Shown: positions 8,592 to 17,813, numbered from the stretch's first letter. The stretch is 64,000 bases of DNA from DASXZH01 sp036502005 (GCA_036502005.1 DASXZH010000039.1:1-64000), one strand, 5' to 3'. Notes: generated by a model from the letters alone, not told the origin. Made by a program: numbers and translations.

Positions 8592-10423
8592 GGTTTAAGC
8601 TCTGCGAACTCGCCCAGCCAAGGCTCAAAATTGCGCCACTTCTCGATGGAGGTTTTATAAATGGGTTGCCTTACCTGCCAACGACTCGGAGTTGTCACCT
8701 GCCGTTCGCTGGCATAAAATTCAAGACACTGGTCATCCCACGGCAAGCCGCAAAACTCCAAGAGTTTTCTCGTCCAATGCTCCTGGTCTGCGATTAAATC
8801 CTCGTATTGGATGGTCATCATGTTGCGCTCCCGAATCAGCCCCGAAAAGTGCGCCATGAGTTCCTCGTAATCCCGGTAAGCGGCCACGATGTTCTTCTTG
8901 TTATGGGCGAATTCCGGCGGCTTGGCAAGATCGGTCATGTAGATCGAAAGAGCCGTGTCCAACGGACTCCTTTTGATGTGGATGATCTTGGCGTTGGGGT
9001 ACGCCAAGTGGATCAGCCAAATCACAAAGTAGTTCATCGGCATCTTATCGGTGACGAACCGCGAAGTTGGTTCGAGGCTGCGCAGAACCGCCAAATATCG
9101 ATCACGAGCAACAACGAATTTCTCCTCGTTTATGGTCTGAGAATCCAAATCGATGAGCCCGGGCGCTTCGGCGACCCAGAAGCGCTGTTCGCCAGCTCCG
9201 CCTACATCAGGATGGCTTGCGATGATCTGCTCGGTCAGCGTGGTTCCCGATCGAATCATCCCAATGATGAAGATCGGCACTTCGCTCTCGCAGCCCAGCC
9301 TGCGGTATTTCTCCATCGTTTCGAGAGAGGCCATCGCCATCGTTTGGTCAAGCCATTTTCGGTTCTTTACGGCATCAAAAGGCTTTCCGGATAGATGGAT
9401 TTTATAGTTCAGCGCGTTGCCCTCATCAAAGTGGCGCATCGCCTTTTCATACTCTTTCAGGTCGTTGGCGGCCTTGCCCAGGGCGTAGTAAACGGAAGCC
9501 AGTTCCTGCAATGGCAGGTTCGTGTTTAGCATGGCCTCAAGTTCCTTCAGCATGGGGCGATCATCCTCAGTAACCTTGCGACTTTTGACGATGCCGTAGT
9601 AGATGGTGCCGTGCCTGGTGTTCAGATCCTTGGCTTTCTCAAATAGCTTTGCCGCTTCCTCAAAGCGACCATCTTCTTCAAGCCATTTAGCAGCCGCCAG
9701 GGTCGTTTTCGGGTCCAGTGCAATCGCCTTTTGAAGATGCGTCTCGGCCAAATCCATCTCCCGTACATGCCGCAGAGCCTGGGCGTAAACCAGATGCATT
9801 TGGGCAGAATCCGGGAGCACTTTCAGGCCCTTTTCGCATAGCTCAATCGCCTCCACGTAGTTGCCGTGACCCATAAAAAGTCGGCCCAACTTTGAGTAAG
9901 CCTCTTCCGCTTTCGGCGCGGCGTTGATGGCCCGCTCGTATTGGCTAAAGGCCTCGGTTTCCCTCGCCAACAGTTCGTAAGCGGAGCCGAGTTTGCATAA
10001 AAGAACGGGGTTTTGGGGCTCAAGCTTTACGGCTTTTTCGAGGTAGTAAGTGGAGGTGTCGATGTCCTGTGAACCCATCATGTAGGCGTGGCTCAACCCG
10101 ACTAAAACCTGGACTTCGTCCGGCCACAAATCATGCGCTTGCTTGCCGCGTTCTATGGCTTCAACGTATTGGGCGCTCTCGTACAATGCGCCGATCAGCC
10201 ACATGGTTGCTACATAGTCGTTAGGGCTTAGTTTTAGGGCCGCTTTAAGCAGATCAATGCCCTTATCAAGCTGCTTTCGCCTTACCGCAACCATGCCCAA
10301 AAGGAGGGTGGCGGGCGCGTTTGAAGGAGAATCCATTAGCAGCTCTTGGCATAGGCGCTCTGTTTCGTCGATGTCTCCTCGACGAAAGGCGGTCTGCGCC
10401 AAAACGGCTCGGTCGTCATTCAT
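8588..10423 (-). CDS. TPR-repeat sulfotransferase (first of tandem pair)
   Basis: This 611-residue paralogue of the next gene has the same plan: about nine TPR-like 34-residue units, then a sulfotransferase domain with FIIGMIRSGTTLTEQI, IIHIKRSPLDTALSIYMTDL and QYEDLIADQEHWTRKLLEF. The C-terminal 60 residues of the two proteins are nearly the same in pattern (RQPIYKTSIEKWRNFEPWLGEF against RRPIYKTSVEKWRNYELWLGVF), so this is a recent-looking tandem duplication with divergence mainly in the repeats. It starts at ATG 10423, after a 147-nt gap holding a CT-rich repeat. Its place between a GH20 and a GH172-like gene suggests a glycan-linked role, but that is inference. Confidence 0.85.
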   Translation of the reverse strand: MNDDRAVLAQTAFRRGDIDETERLCQELLMDSPSNAPATLLLGMVAVRRKQLDKGIDLLKAALKLSPNDYVATMWLIGALYESAQYVEAIERGKQAHDLWPDEVQVLVGLSHAYMMGSQDIDTSTYYLEKAVKLEPQNPVLLCKLGSAYELLARETEAFSQYERAINAAPKAEEAYSKLGRLFMGHGNYVEAIELCEKGLKVLPDSAQMHLVYAQALRHVREMDLAETHLQKAIALDPKTTLAAAKWLEEDGRFEEAAKLFEKAKDLNTRHGTIYYGIVKSRKVTEDDRPMLKELEAMLNTNLPLQELASVYYALGKAANDLKEYEKAMRHFDEGNALNYKIHLSGKPFDAVKNRKWLDQTMAMASLETMEKYRRLGCESEVPIFIIGMIRSGTTLTEQIIASHPDVGGAGEQRFWVAEAPGLIDLDSQTINEEKFVVARDRYLAVLRSLEPTSRFVTDKMPMNYFVIWLIHLAYPNAKIIHIKRSPLDTALSIYMTDLAKPPEFAHNKKNIVAAYRDYEELMAHFSGLIRERNMMTIQYEDLIADQEHWTRKLLEFCGLPWDDQCLEFYASERQVTTPSRWQVRQPIYKTSIEKWRNFEPWLGEFAELKP

Positions 10424-10469
10424 TAAACAACCACAAACTCTTCGGAGTCTCGAATTCCAAAGAGGACGC

Positions 10470-10560
10470 CGCTTGAGCCCTCTCCCGCTTCGTTCCTCAG
10501 CGACCTCTCCTCAAGGAGAGATGAATCGTTTTGCGTTCGATACACTCGTTTTACGAACTC
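10470..10560. repeat. CT-rich dispersed repeat, copy 1
   Basis: The stretch CCCTCTCCCGCTTCGTTCCTCA and the following CCTCTCC-tcaa-GGAGAG hairpin resemble the region at 23048-23160 (CCTCTCCCGGTTCGTTCCTCA). These two copies share about 20 nt almost exactly. The element belongs to a loose family of C-rich hairpin repeats found between genes across this window. Confidence 0.6.
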
Positions 10561-10570
10561 GGCCATATAA

Positions 10571-11782
10571 TCAGTATCGTAGATGTTCGGTCCGTTCTGC
10601 TACGGGTTGTAGCCGCGGAAGCTCGGTGGTTGGCTTATCCAAGTAGAAATAAGCCACCGACGAGTAGTCATCGCGGCGGAAAAAGTTGACCCACGAATCG
10701 AGCGGAAACTTGGGATCGCTCAGCTTGGGATAGTTTGGATCGCTTAACAGCCGCCCAAAACCGGGGTTATCGGCAGCCGAAGAAACAGGCACCAGTTCAG
10801 CGCCTGCAGCCACCATTTTTCGCACGGCTTCGGTCGCATCTCCTCCGATATCCTGGATCGTCACGTGGCAATCGTGATCGAAGATGATGGGGTCCGGAAT
10901 GTGCAGGCGATAGAAAGCCCAGCAGTGCAGTTTGTTGTCGGAAAGCGAGCAGCCTTGATATTGGTTAAAGAACGGTCCCATGCCCCAGCCGGTCCCGATG
11001 TAATCCTCCGTTCCCGTTCCGCAGATGGTGGGCAGATTGGTATCGCCGTCCAGATAGACTTTGACCTCGCCTTCGCCCCAACCGGACTCGCCGTATTGCG
11101 GATGCCCTTGCACTCCAATCGTCGCGCCAAGGTAGCGGCCCCGACCTTTAATGGGCGGAAGAATATCGTAGTCTTTGCCTAGCGCGGTGTGTGGATCGCG
11201 GTGCCAAAAAGCGTGGAAATAACCGGCATCAGAGGGGATGTGATCGCCCTTCGTGATGTCGATGTCGTAAAAGAAAAGTCCAACATCTTCCGTGTTTTCG
11301 TTGCGCAAAACAACCCGCGCGCCTGTCCTAAATGGCATTGGGATATAGCAGTTATAGGAGCGGCCCTCGGGATTAGAGAAGAAGGCGCTTTCCCCGGCCA
11401 CCGGCTGCGCCAATCCATTTCCGAAAAAGTCTCCTACCGGCACTTCTACCGCAGGCTTTGTAGAGTGGTCCCAATAAATCTCCAGCACCAAGGACCGAAG
11501 CATTTTCTGATTCCAGGGTCTGAGGGTGAGCCACATCCGGCGTAACACGCCGGGGCCGTCCACGTTCATCAACTCCTGCGATTTTCCGGCTGGAATAGGT
11601 TCCCATGCATCGCCTTTGGCGCCTTTGTTGGTTGAACCGGCAGTACCCTTACCGCCCGTTCGGTTCTCGAAGCTATACCAGCGAGGCTTGCCGATATCGG
11701 GAATCCGGAATAGATCTTGGCCGAAAGCCGACTGCGCGAAGAGCACAAGAGATAGAGCGGAAAGAGTTGAAAGATGGTTCAT
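10571..11782 (-). CDS. Secreted DUF2961 (GH172-like) glycoside hydrolase
   Basis: The 403 residues begin with a signal peptide (MNHLSTLSALSLVLFAQSAFG). The body has the DUF2961 hallmarks: WEPIPAGKSQELMNVDGPG, LRRMWLTL, EIYWDHSTKPAVEVPVGDFFG, NCYIPMPFR, GEGEVKVYLDGD and GTGTEDYIGTGWG. DUF2961 proteins include GH172 enzymes acting on fructofuranosyl or arabinofuranosyl linkages, forming beta-sandwich oligomers. The acidic residues in GEGEVKVYLDGD and GTEDY are likely active-site residues by family analogy. It is transcribed away from the lipoprotein/prepilin pair, sharing a 262-nt control region with a CTCTATAG site. Confidence 0.85.
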   Translation of the reverse strand: MNHLSTLSALSLVLFAQSAFGQDLFRIPDIGKPRWYSFENRTGGKGTAGSTNKGAKGDAWEPIPAGKSQELMNVDGPGVLRRMWLTLRPWNQKMLRSLVLEIYWDHSTKPAVEVPVGDFFGNGLAQPVAGESAFFSNPEGRSYNCYIPMPFRTGARVVLRNENTEDVGLFFYDIDITKGDHIPSDAGYFHAFWHRDPHTALGKDYDILPPIKGRGRYLGATIGVQGHPQYGESGWGEGEVKVYLDGDTNLPTICGTGTEDYIGTGWGMGPFFNQYQGCSLSDNKLHCWAFYRLHIPDPIIFDHDCHVTIQDIGGDATEAVRKMVAAGAELVPVSSAADNPGFGRLLSDPNYPKLSDPKFPLDSWVNFFRRDDYSSVAYFYLDKPTTELPRLQPVAERTEHLRY

Positions 11783-11813
11783 GAACGCCTCACTGCTGAA
11801 CTTTAACAGATTT

Positions 11814-11894
11814 AATTCTATAAGAATTTTACAAAGTTCCTTGGCAAACTATAAAATCTGCGTTATTATATCCAATGTGCTCTATAGTAGAGTG
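11814..11894. promoter_or_regulatory. Divergent control region with CTATA sites
   Basis: Between the DUF2961 gene and the lipoprotein/prepilin pair are AATTCTATAAGAATT (11814-11828, a perfect inverted repeat around ATA) and GTGCTCTATAGTAGAGTG (11877-11894). GTGCTCTATAGTA recurs, on the opposite strand, upstream of the ribose-type permease at about 20975-20987. This is one of the best matches in the proposed operator family. Confidence 0.6.
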
Positions 11895-12044
11895 CTGCGA
11901 AGTGATCGGCCTAGTATAGGTAAGGCGGAACCCGCCAAACTACGGGAGCAAGGAATTCCCTGCTATATAAAGCCGAGCATGGACAAGGTCTCAACGCGGA
12001 GGCGTTTTTCCGCAAATGTATCGGCAGATTATTGTGATGTTGCA

Positions 12045-12308
12045 ATGAGAACAATGAAGGATATGACTCGAATTTCCCTAGTCGTCGCGTTATTCGCAAT
12101 CGCACTTATGGGCTGCGGTCCATCCTATCCTGAAGCGCCGCCAATGAAGGAGGTCTATTCAACGATCGACGCTATGGCACGAAGAACGCAAGGCGACTAT
12201 ACAAAGCTAACACCTGCTGAACAGTCAGAAATCGACTCTTTCGCGCGGGGTCATGGAAAGGACTACATCGCGAAGCGATACAAGATTATTACTACCGGAG
12301 GAAAATAA
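12045..12308 (+). CDS. Small lipoprotein upstream of prepilin
   Basis: The 87-residue product has a hydrophobic signal ending in the lipobox LMGC, so it should be lipidated and membrane-anchored. The mature part is short and charged (PAEQSEIDSFARGHGKDYI) and ends TTGGK. Candidate starts are ATG 12045, 12054 and 12063; I chose 12045 because GAAGG is too close to serve 12063. The stop lies 1 nt before the prepilin ATG, so they are co-transcribed. A lipoprotein ending TGGK also sits beside the prepilin at 60102, suggesting a recurring partner. Confidence 0.7.
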   Translation: MRTMKDMTRISLVVALFAIALMGCGPSYPEAPPMKEVYSTIDAMARRTQGDYTKLTPAEQSEIDSFARGHGKDYIAKRYKIITTGGK

Positions 12309-12309
12309 C

Positions 12310-13155
12310 ATGCAACGCACTCATAACAAAAGCAGGGCTTTTACCCTGATTGAACTTCTCGTCGTCATCGCAATCATCGCGATTCTCGCTGCCATTCTAT
12401 TCCCCGTCTTTGCCCAGGCAAAGGAAGCGGCCAAAAAAGTTTCCTGCCTTTCAAACATGAAAGAGATCGGATTGGCGCACATGCTTTACGCCAACGACTA
12501 TGATGATAACTTTGCGGAACCCTTTATTGATCCGCCCGCTTACTCGGGTTACACCTACCCGGCGACACACTCATGGCTGTTTACCATTCAGCCTTACATC
12601 AAGAGCAAACAGCTCATGGTCTGCCCGGATAACTCTTACAACAAGAATCTAGACATCGATCTTGATCCGGAACCGATTTCCTATTGCTACATGGACGATC
12701 CATGGACGCAAGGTTATGGCGCAAAGGCTAGCAGAAACTCAAGCCTGATCACGGAACCTGCCGGTGAAGCCCAGACTGGAGAGTGTCGATATCCCTACGC
12801 GGATATGTCCTTCTCTGAAACCAACGCGACAGGCGGATACGCCTACTATTACAACTCGCTGGACTATACGGCCGGCGGTTCGCTCAGTGGATGGACGTTC
12901 AGCGGCGTTGGCGGTTGGCCTTCAAGTCCAACTAAGCCGGGAATCGGACCGATTCAGATCCACGGCGGCGGAACAAGCAACTGGCAGTTCTTTGATGGCC
13001 ACGCGAAGTCTCTTAAACTCAATGCGGCGTTTGCGACCGGAGTCACCTTCGATCACACGCCTGGAGTCTACGGAAGTCGGACTTTAGCGCAGATTGAAAC
13101 GGACGACGTAGCCACTCTGCAGTTCTTCAGTGAATACGTTAATGCGGGCATCTAG
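12310..13155 (+). CDS. Prepilin-like protein, DUF1559/type II pseudopilin class
   Basis: This 281-residue protein has a type IV/II prepilin leader: a short basic head, then AFTLIELLVVIAIIAILAA with the conserved E5 after the cleavage point. It would be processed by a prepilin peptidase (not in this window). The continuation LFPVFAQAKEAAKKVSCLSN and C-terminal WQFFDGHAKSL (the H-x-DG-like tail) are typical of the large prepilin families of Armatimonadota and Planctomycetes. ATG 12310 has GGAGGA 7 nt upstream. It probably forms a surface or periplasmic filament or adhesin component; its place in a sugar locus hints at substrate contact. Confidence 0.88.
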   Translation: MQRTHNKSRAFTLIELLVVIAIIAILAAILFPVFAQAKEAAKKVSCLSNMKEIGLAHMLYANDYDDNFAEPFIDPPAYSGYTYPATHSWLFTIQPYIKSKQLMVCPDNSYNKNLDIDLDPEPISYCYMDDPWTQGYGAKASRNSSLITEPAGEAQTGECRYPYADMSFSETNATGGYAYYYNSLDYTAGGSLSGWTFSGVGGWPSSPTKPGIGPIQIHGGGTSNWQFFDGHAKSLKLNAAFATGVTFDHTPGVYGSRTLAQIETDDVATLQFFSEYVNAGI

Positions 13156-13179
13156 CCTGGCGAGTGTTCACTCAACTAG

Positions 13180-13208
13180 AATCTAGAGGTCTCCACGGCC
13201 TCTAGATT
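13180..13208. terminator. Hairpin after prepilin gene
   Basis: A 10-bp perfect stem, AATCTAGAGG (13180-13189) with CCTCTAGATT (13199-13208), surrounds a 9-nt loop. It lies 25 nt after the prepilin stop and before the next gene. There is no clear U-run, so it may attenuate or process rather than terminate. Confidence 0.5.
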
Positions 13209-13236
13209 CAACTCGGCCTTGCTTCGTAACATTACG

Positions 13237-14088
13237 ATGTTTGCTTCAATTGCTTTAACAGTATCCCTAGCGCTCCAAACAATGCCCCGCTCGATGTGGG
13301 CTTGGCATGGGGACAAGTTGTTAAGCGATGCCAAGGCCACTCAAAATTTCTTTAGGTTTTTGAATGCGCCAAAAGGCGACCCGGCGCACAAAATTTCAGT
13401 CATCTTCTTTGAGGTGGCAGATCCAAGCGATCCGAATACAAGCGCTCTTTTGAAGCCTTTTATCGCTCGGGCGCATAAGGATTCTGTTCGTGTGGACTTC
13501 CTTTGTGGAGACGCGAGCTACGTTCGGCAAAGCAAAATGGCCGAAGGGCTAAAGCTGGTGGACGAGATTGTCGCCTATAACCAAAGCGTTTCGCCTAAAT
13601 ACCGATTTGATGGCTTTCAATACGACGTTGAGCCTTACGCTCTGCCGGATTGGCCGACACCGGAGTTGCGACAAGGCTACATGCAGCTTTTTGAGCTCAC
13701 GGAGAAAAAGATCAAGGCGGGAGGAACGCCCATTCTGCTTGGGGCGGCGATCCCGCGCTGGTTTGATAAACCCGACCAGCACGATCTATACAAGGATGTT
13801 TTGGACCGCGTCGATTACGTTGCCGTGATGGACTACGTCGATACCTCGGAAAGTTTTGTCAACGATGGCGCGAATACGGTTGCCTATGCAACCAAGATTG
13901 GAAAGAAAGCGTGGCTAGGGGTCGAAGCCTCGCAGTTGCCGGACGAGCCGATGGCAACCTTCTATGCAAAAGGCAACTCTGCTATAGAATATGCTTTTAA
14001 AGCTGCCTCATCTGCATTCGGTTCCGATAGAGGTTTTGCCGGAGTTGCTATCGAGTGGTACGACACTTACGTGACGTTAAAGCCCTAA
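13237..14088 (+). CDS. Secreted TIM-barrel-like protein, possible glycosidase
   Basis: From ATG 13237 the product is 283 residues (a TTG at 13219 would add six). A signal-like segment (MFASIALTVSLALQTMP) is followed by a barrel pattern: ISVIFFEVAD, VRVDFLCGDASY, FDGFQYDVEPY, TPILLGAAIPRW, VDYVAVMDYVD, KKAWLGVEAS and GVAIEWYDTY. DGFQYDVEPY and VAVMDYVD resemble GH18-type barrel strands, with a D-x-E acidic pair at strand 4, but I cannot name the family. It sits between a prepilin and the regulator, in a locus for amino-sugar glycans, so a glycan-active role is a reasonable inference. Confidence 0.65.
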   Translation: MFASIALTVSLALQTMPRSMWAWHGDKLLSDAKATQNFFRFLNAPKGDPAHKISVIFFEVADPSDPNTSALLKPFIARAHKDSVRVDFLCGDASYVRQSKMAEGLKLVDEIVAYNQSVSPKYRFDGFQYDVEPYALPDWPTPELRQGYMQLFELTEKKIKAGGTPILLGAAIPRWFDKPDQHDLYKDVLDRVDYVAVMDYVDTSESFVNDGANTVAYATKIGKKAWLGVEASQLPDEPMATFYAKGNSAIEYAFKAASSAFGSDRGFAGVAIEWYDTYVTLKP

Positions 14089-14185
14089 ATCTGCTACAGA
14101 ACGACTAGAGCTGTGATGGAATATACTTCAAAGTACGCACCGTTGTTTCGGCTCAACGAGTCGTTAATTAGAAGCAGATCGTTCC

Positions 14186-14201
14186 GTGCAGCTATAGAGA
14201 G
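14186..14201. promoter_or_regulatory. CTATAG operator-like site before regulator gene
   Basis: GTGCAGCTATAGAGAG lies immediately before the start of the GntR-LacI hybrid gene; its minus strand reads CTCTCTATAGCTGCAC and contains CTCTATAG. Position over the start region fits autoregulation. Confidence 0.55.
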
Positions 14202-14207
14202 GCCGGA

Positions 14208-15341
14208 ATGATTGAGGGGTACGAATCAACTTTGGAAAAACGTCCGAGACGGATGGCCAAAACTAAGAGAGCGCTAGCCTCAACTAAACATAGCTCCGTT
14301 TCTCAAGCTTTGCTTGAGGAAATAGAGAAAGGTGTTTGGGCGCCTGGTGACCGCATCCCATCCGAGCAAGATATTGCGACCAAGTACGGAGTCGCTTACA
14401 TGACGGCCAGGCAGGCTGTAACCTCGCTCGTGCTGGACGGAGTCTTGGAGCGAATAGCGCGGAAAGGAACCTTTGTTTCTCATAAAAAACTAGGAACCCC
14501 CACAAAGCGATACCGCTTTGTAATTCTGATGGAGGGGGATGGCAAGCCATCCCTCGACCCCTATTATTTGCCGCCCATCGTCACAGAACTGGAGCGCTGC
14601 ATTCGCCGCCACGGCCACGATTTTGTGATGTATGGCTACACAATTGCCGTTCTTGAGCGGTTACTCGCGCCGGACGACATTCTCTGCTGTGTCCTCCTTA
14701 GCGAGCCGGAGATCCTTTACGCCAACCTTCTTTTGGACTGCAACTACAAGGTGTACGGGATTAACCGCTGTCCAGTCGGGAGCAGGGTCCCGTTTGTGAT
14801 GCCGGATAACGAAGGCGGCGCGCAGGCGGCAACCGAGCATCTACTAAGTCTTGGGCATCGTCGCATTGGGTTCATCCGTGGCTTAACCGGCAATATCGAC
14901 GCCGGCGAGCGTCGTCACGGTTACTTGCAGGCCATGGCCAACTTTGGAATCCCTTCCGGCCCCGAGGGGGGCGATCATTTTGTGGAATCGTGCGGCCATG
15001 AGGTCGCCACGAAAATGCTTGCCATGGATAACCCGCCCACCGCGATTTTTTGCGCCAGCGACCTTTCTGCGATCGGCGCCATGAAGGCGGTTGCGGAAGC
15101 AGGACTCTCTGTTCCGGACGACATTTCCATCATGGGCTTTGGCGACTTCCCCATGTCTCGGTTCTTGCATCCAAGTTTATCGACCGTGCGGCTGCCACTG
15201 GGTGAGTTGGGTTTGACGGCGGCAACCGAAATGCTGCGGCTTTCGGCCAACGAGGATGTTGGGCACACGGTCTTGCCGTGTGAACTCGTTCTTCGGGGCA
15301 CCACTGCCGAAGTTCGGCACAGCCGCGCCGCCACGGGCTAA
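14208..15341 (+). CDS. GntR-family transcriptional regulator with LacI-type sugar-binding domain
   Basis: Residues about 27-97 form a GntR winged helix (SQALLEEIEKGVWAPGDRIPS, then ARQAVTSLVLDGVLERIARK) and about 105-365 a periplasmic-binding-like domain as in LacI proteins (VPFVMPDNEGGAQAATEHLL, LGHRRIGFIRG, PTAIFCASDLSAIGAMKAV, DISIMGFGDF). This fusion resembles AraR-type sugar-responsive repressors. GAGAGG precedes ATG 14208. It is the only regulator in the 2950-25006 locus, and CTCTATAG sites occur before its own gene and at the divergent promoters on both sides, so it probably controls the locus in response to an imported sugar. Confidence 0.9.
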   Translation: MIEGYESTLEKRPRRMAKTKRALASTKHSSVSQALLEEIEKGVWAPGDRIPSEQDIATKYGVAYMTARQAVTSLVLDGVLERIARKGTFVSHKKLGTPTKRYRFVILMEGDGKPSLDPYYLPPIVTELERCIRRHGHDFVMYGYTIAVLERLLAPDDILCCVLLSEPEILYANLLLDCNYKVYGINRCPVGSRVPFVMPDNEGGAQAATEHLLSLGHRRIGFIRGLTGNIDAGERRHGYLQAMANFGIPSGPEGGDHFVESCGHEVATKMLAMDNPPTAIFCASDLSAIGAMKAVAEAGLSVPDDISIMGFGDFPMSRFLHPSLSTVRLPLGELGLTAATEMLRLSANEDVGHTVLPCELVLRGTTAEVRHSRAATG

Positions 15342-15355
15342 ACCGGTTTTCACCT

Positions 15356-17719
15356 ATGGTTGATGCGGCTTCACAGGTTCTTTCCCGCGTGCTTGGCTCG
15401 CGGGCGGATTCTTTTGAACTGTCTCTTTATGGGTCCGGCGATAAGCTGGATGAGTTCGTGGTTTGGGCGGAGGGGGGCAAGGTTTTTGTTCAGGCGACAT
15501 CCCCGGTGGCCCTGTGCCGAGGCGCTTACCATTATCTGAAACACGCTTGCCATGCGCAGTTCCCGTGGTCTTCGGGGCCGATCGTTTTGCCACATTTATT
15601 GCCAGACTACGCTAAAGTTCGCGTTCAAAGCCCGCAGCTTTTTCGCTACTATCTCAGCGTTTGCACTTACGGCTATTCCATGCCTTGGTGGGACTGGTCG
15701 CGTTGGGAGCGGGAGCTGGATTGGATGGCGCTGCATGGGATTAACATGCCGCTGCTTCTGGCTGGTCAGGAATATGTTTGGAAGCGGGTTTTTTCTGCCT
15801 TGGGTTTTTCCCCTCGCCAAATAGCTGCGCATTTTTGCGGCCCCGCTTATTTGCCTTGGCATAGGCTAGGGAATATCAACGGGCACATGGATCCACTGCC
15901 GGAATCCTGGATTGAGAGCCAGATGGTTCTGCAACGCCAGATTATGAATCGGGCTCGCGAACTCTGCATGTCACCGGTTGTGCCGGGGTTTTCTGGGTTC
16001 GTGCCAACTTCGCTTGGCAGTGTGCGACCGGGGCTCGAGTTGTTTAGCGCGGAGCCTTGGGCGGGGTTTGAAAAGACCACTTACATCGATCCCCGAAGCG
16101 ACGCTTTTCTGGAAGTTGGGCAGCTTTTTATGCGCGAGTATCGGGCGACTTATGGTGAGGCCCATCACTACTTGTGCGAGACCTTTGCCGAACAGGTTCC
16201 GCGTTTACCTTTTGATTCAGAAGTAGAGGACTTGCGGGCGATTGGCGAATCGATTTGGAAGGTATTGATTCAGGCAGACCCGGAAGCCAACTGGGTGATG
16301 CAGGGCTGGCCCTTCTATTTTGCTCCTGATTATTGGACTCAAGAAAAAGTTTCGGCGCTTTTAGACGCAGTACCTGCAGGCAGGGCGTTCGTGCTCGATT
16401 TAGCGACTGAGGAGTTGGAGCTTTGGCGACTGTATCCCGCCATGCGTGAGAAGGGCTGGATGTTTAATGTGGTCCATAATTACGGCCAAAACACGCACTT
16501 GCATGGAAATCTTCAGAGCTTTATTGATCGTACTGGGGCGGTTCTTGCGAGTTCGGATAGGGGCGATATGCACGGAATGGGCATCTCGCCGGAGGGGATC
16601 GATCAGAACCCCGTTGTGTACGAACTCCTTACCGATCTTATGTGGGCTCAGGAGCCCCTTGCGCTAGAACAATGGCTTGTTGGATATGTTCGTTCTCGGT
16701 ATGGGGATGTTCCAGAAGCAGCATTGGCGGCTTGGAACATCTTGGTTGAATCAGTTTATGGAAAGCCGGCTGCCTTGAGTCCGGGTTTTACGTGGCGCTT
16801 TCGGCCAAGGGATCAGCCTCTTGTTTCCAGCCCTGACGCGGGCCGCCTTGGGACCGCGTTGGGTTTGTTTCTTTCTGTTTCGAATGAGCTTGGCGACAAC
16901 TTTAACTTCCGCCGAGATCTCGTTGACATTTGCAAGACCTGGCTCGGCGTTATCGCGGATGGCTTTCTTAATTCTGGAAATCGCGACTCATTTTTTGACG
17001 CGTTAATTGACTTGGATCGTTTGATGGCGACACGTGAAGAGCATCGCCTCTCGACTTGGTTGAATATGGCCAAAGCGATGGGGCAAACCGCTGAAGTGAA
17101 GGCACTTTACGAAAAGAACGCCCGCCTGCTTATAACAGCCTGGGGAGGGCCATATCTTTTTGACTACGCTATTAAGGAATGGGCGGGTCTAATTGCCGAC
17201 TTCCACGCTGAGCGCTGGAAGATGTGGTTCGACTGGACAGAGGGTAGGGGTAACGAACCCAATTTTGCTTCCTGGGAACTTGAGTGGGCTTCTCAGCAGA
17301 CTGCGCCGAAAGAATCGGAGCCGGAGGAAGAGTTAACGGTGGTTCGCGAGTTGTATGCGAAATACTCATCGTATAGCCTCTCTTCGTCACCTATGGAGGT
17401 AACGAAGCTAGAAATCTGCCGCGCCCAGGAAGGCGCTATTGATCTCGATGTTGGGGCCGTTAAGAACGTCATTGGGTTCGCTATCTATCCAATCTTTGGG
17501 CAAGGCTTCCGAGCCTCGTATAGTTTTGAGCTATCCGAAAACGGAAGGGATTGGGGTTCACTTGATACCACCCAAGCGCCGACTTGCCGAGGAGCACGGG
17601 CAAGTTTTGAATCACGGCCCGTGAGGTTCATTCGCGTGAAAGTGGATATAAAGGATGGATCGACTGAGCAAGTTTTTCAGCCCGTCGTTTGGGTCACCGG
17701 ATGCGACAGCGTAGCCTGA
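15356..17719 (+). CDS. Alpha-N-acetylglucosaminidase, GH89 (NAGLU-like)
   Basis: It hydrolyses terminal alpha-linked GlcNAc, as in heparan sulfate or alpha-GlcNAc-capped mucin glycans. The 787 residues show the GH89 core: YYLSVCTYGYSMPWWDWSRW, ELDWMALHGINMPLLLAGQE, WHRLGNINGHMDPLP, VVPGFSGFVP, and the likely catalytic glutamates E279 in ETFAEQVP and E413 in MGISPEGIDQNPVVYELL, both matching the human enzyme's motifs. The last 120 residues look like a discoidin-type beta-sandwich (VIGFAIYPIFGQGF, SFELSENGRDW, RPVRFIRVKV). There is no signal peptide, so it is probably cytoplasmic. ATG follows the regulator stop by 14 nt. Confidence 0.93.
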   Translation: MVDAASQVLSRVLGSRADSFELSLYGSGDKLDEFVVWAEGGKVFVQATSPVALCRGAYHYLKHACHAQFPWSSGPIVLPHLLPDYAKVRVQSPQLFRYYLSVCTYGYSMPWWDWSRWERELDWMALHGINMPLLLAGQEYVWKRVFSALGFSPRQIAAHFCGPAYLPWHRLGNINGHMDPLPESWIESQMVLQRQIMNRARELCMSPVVPGFSGFVPTSLGSVRPGLELFSAEPWAGFEKTTYIDPRSDAFLEVGQLFMREYRATYGEAHHYLCETFAEQVPRLPFDSEVEDLRAIGESIWKVLIQADPEANWVMQGWPFYFAPDYWTQEKVSALLDAVPAGRAFVLDLATEELELWRLYPAMREKGWMFNVVHNYGQNTHLHGNLQSFIDRTGAVLASSDRGDMHGMGISPEGIDQNPVVYELLTDLMWAQEPLALEQWLVGYVRSRYGDVPEAALAAWNILVESVYGKPAALSPGFTWRFRPRDQPLVSSPDAGRLGTALGLFLSVSNELGDNFNFRRDLVDICKTWLGVIADGFLNSGNRDSFFDALIDLDRLMATREEHRLSTWLNMAKAMGQTAEVKALYEKNARLLITAWGGPYLFDYAIKEWAGLIADFHAERWKMWFDWTEGRGNEPNFASWELEWASQQTAPKESEPEEELTVVRELYAKYSSYSLSSSPMEVTKLEICRAQEGAIDLDVGAVKNVIGFAIYPIFGQGFRASYSFELSENGRDWGSLDTTQAPTCRGARASFESRPVRFIRVKVDIKDGSTEQVFQPVVWVTGCDSVA

Positions 17720-17769
17720 TCTATGAGGTGTTGAAGCTCGTTGCCGAAATGTTGAGCCAGTTGCCACTT

Positions 17770-17812
17770 CCAACAACCTCTCCCCTCCCAGGGAGCAGGG
17801 GAGGGGGCTCTT
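17770..17812. terminator. C-rich hairpin repeat, likely bidirectional terminator
   Basis: CCTCTCCCCTCCCAGGGAG followed by CAGGGGAGGGGGC forms a strong hairpin, followed by CTTTTTAG. It lies between the convergent GH89 and ABC-permease genes. It is also a member of the CT-rich repeat family seen at 44665, 54210 and elsewhere. Confidence 0.65.
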
Positions 17813-17813
17813 T

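Noticed and set aside
13981..13990. GCTATAGAAT as another operator
   Set aside because: It is inside a coding region and lacks the CTCTATAG form, so it is probably chance.
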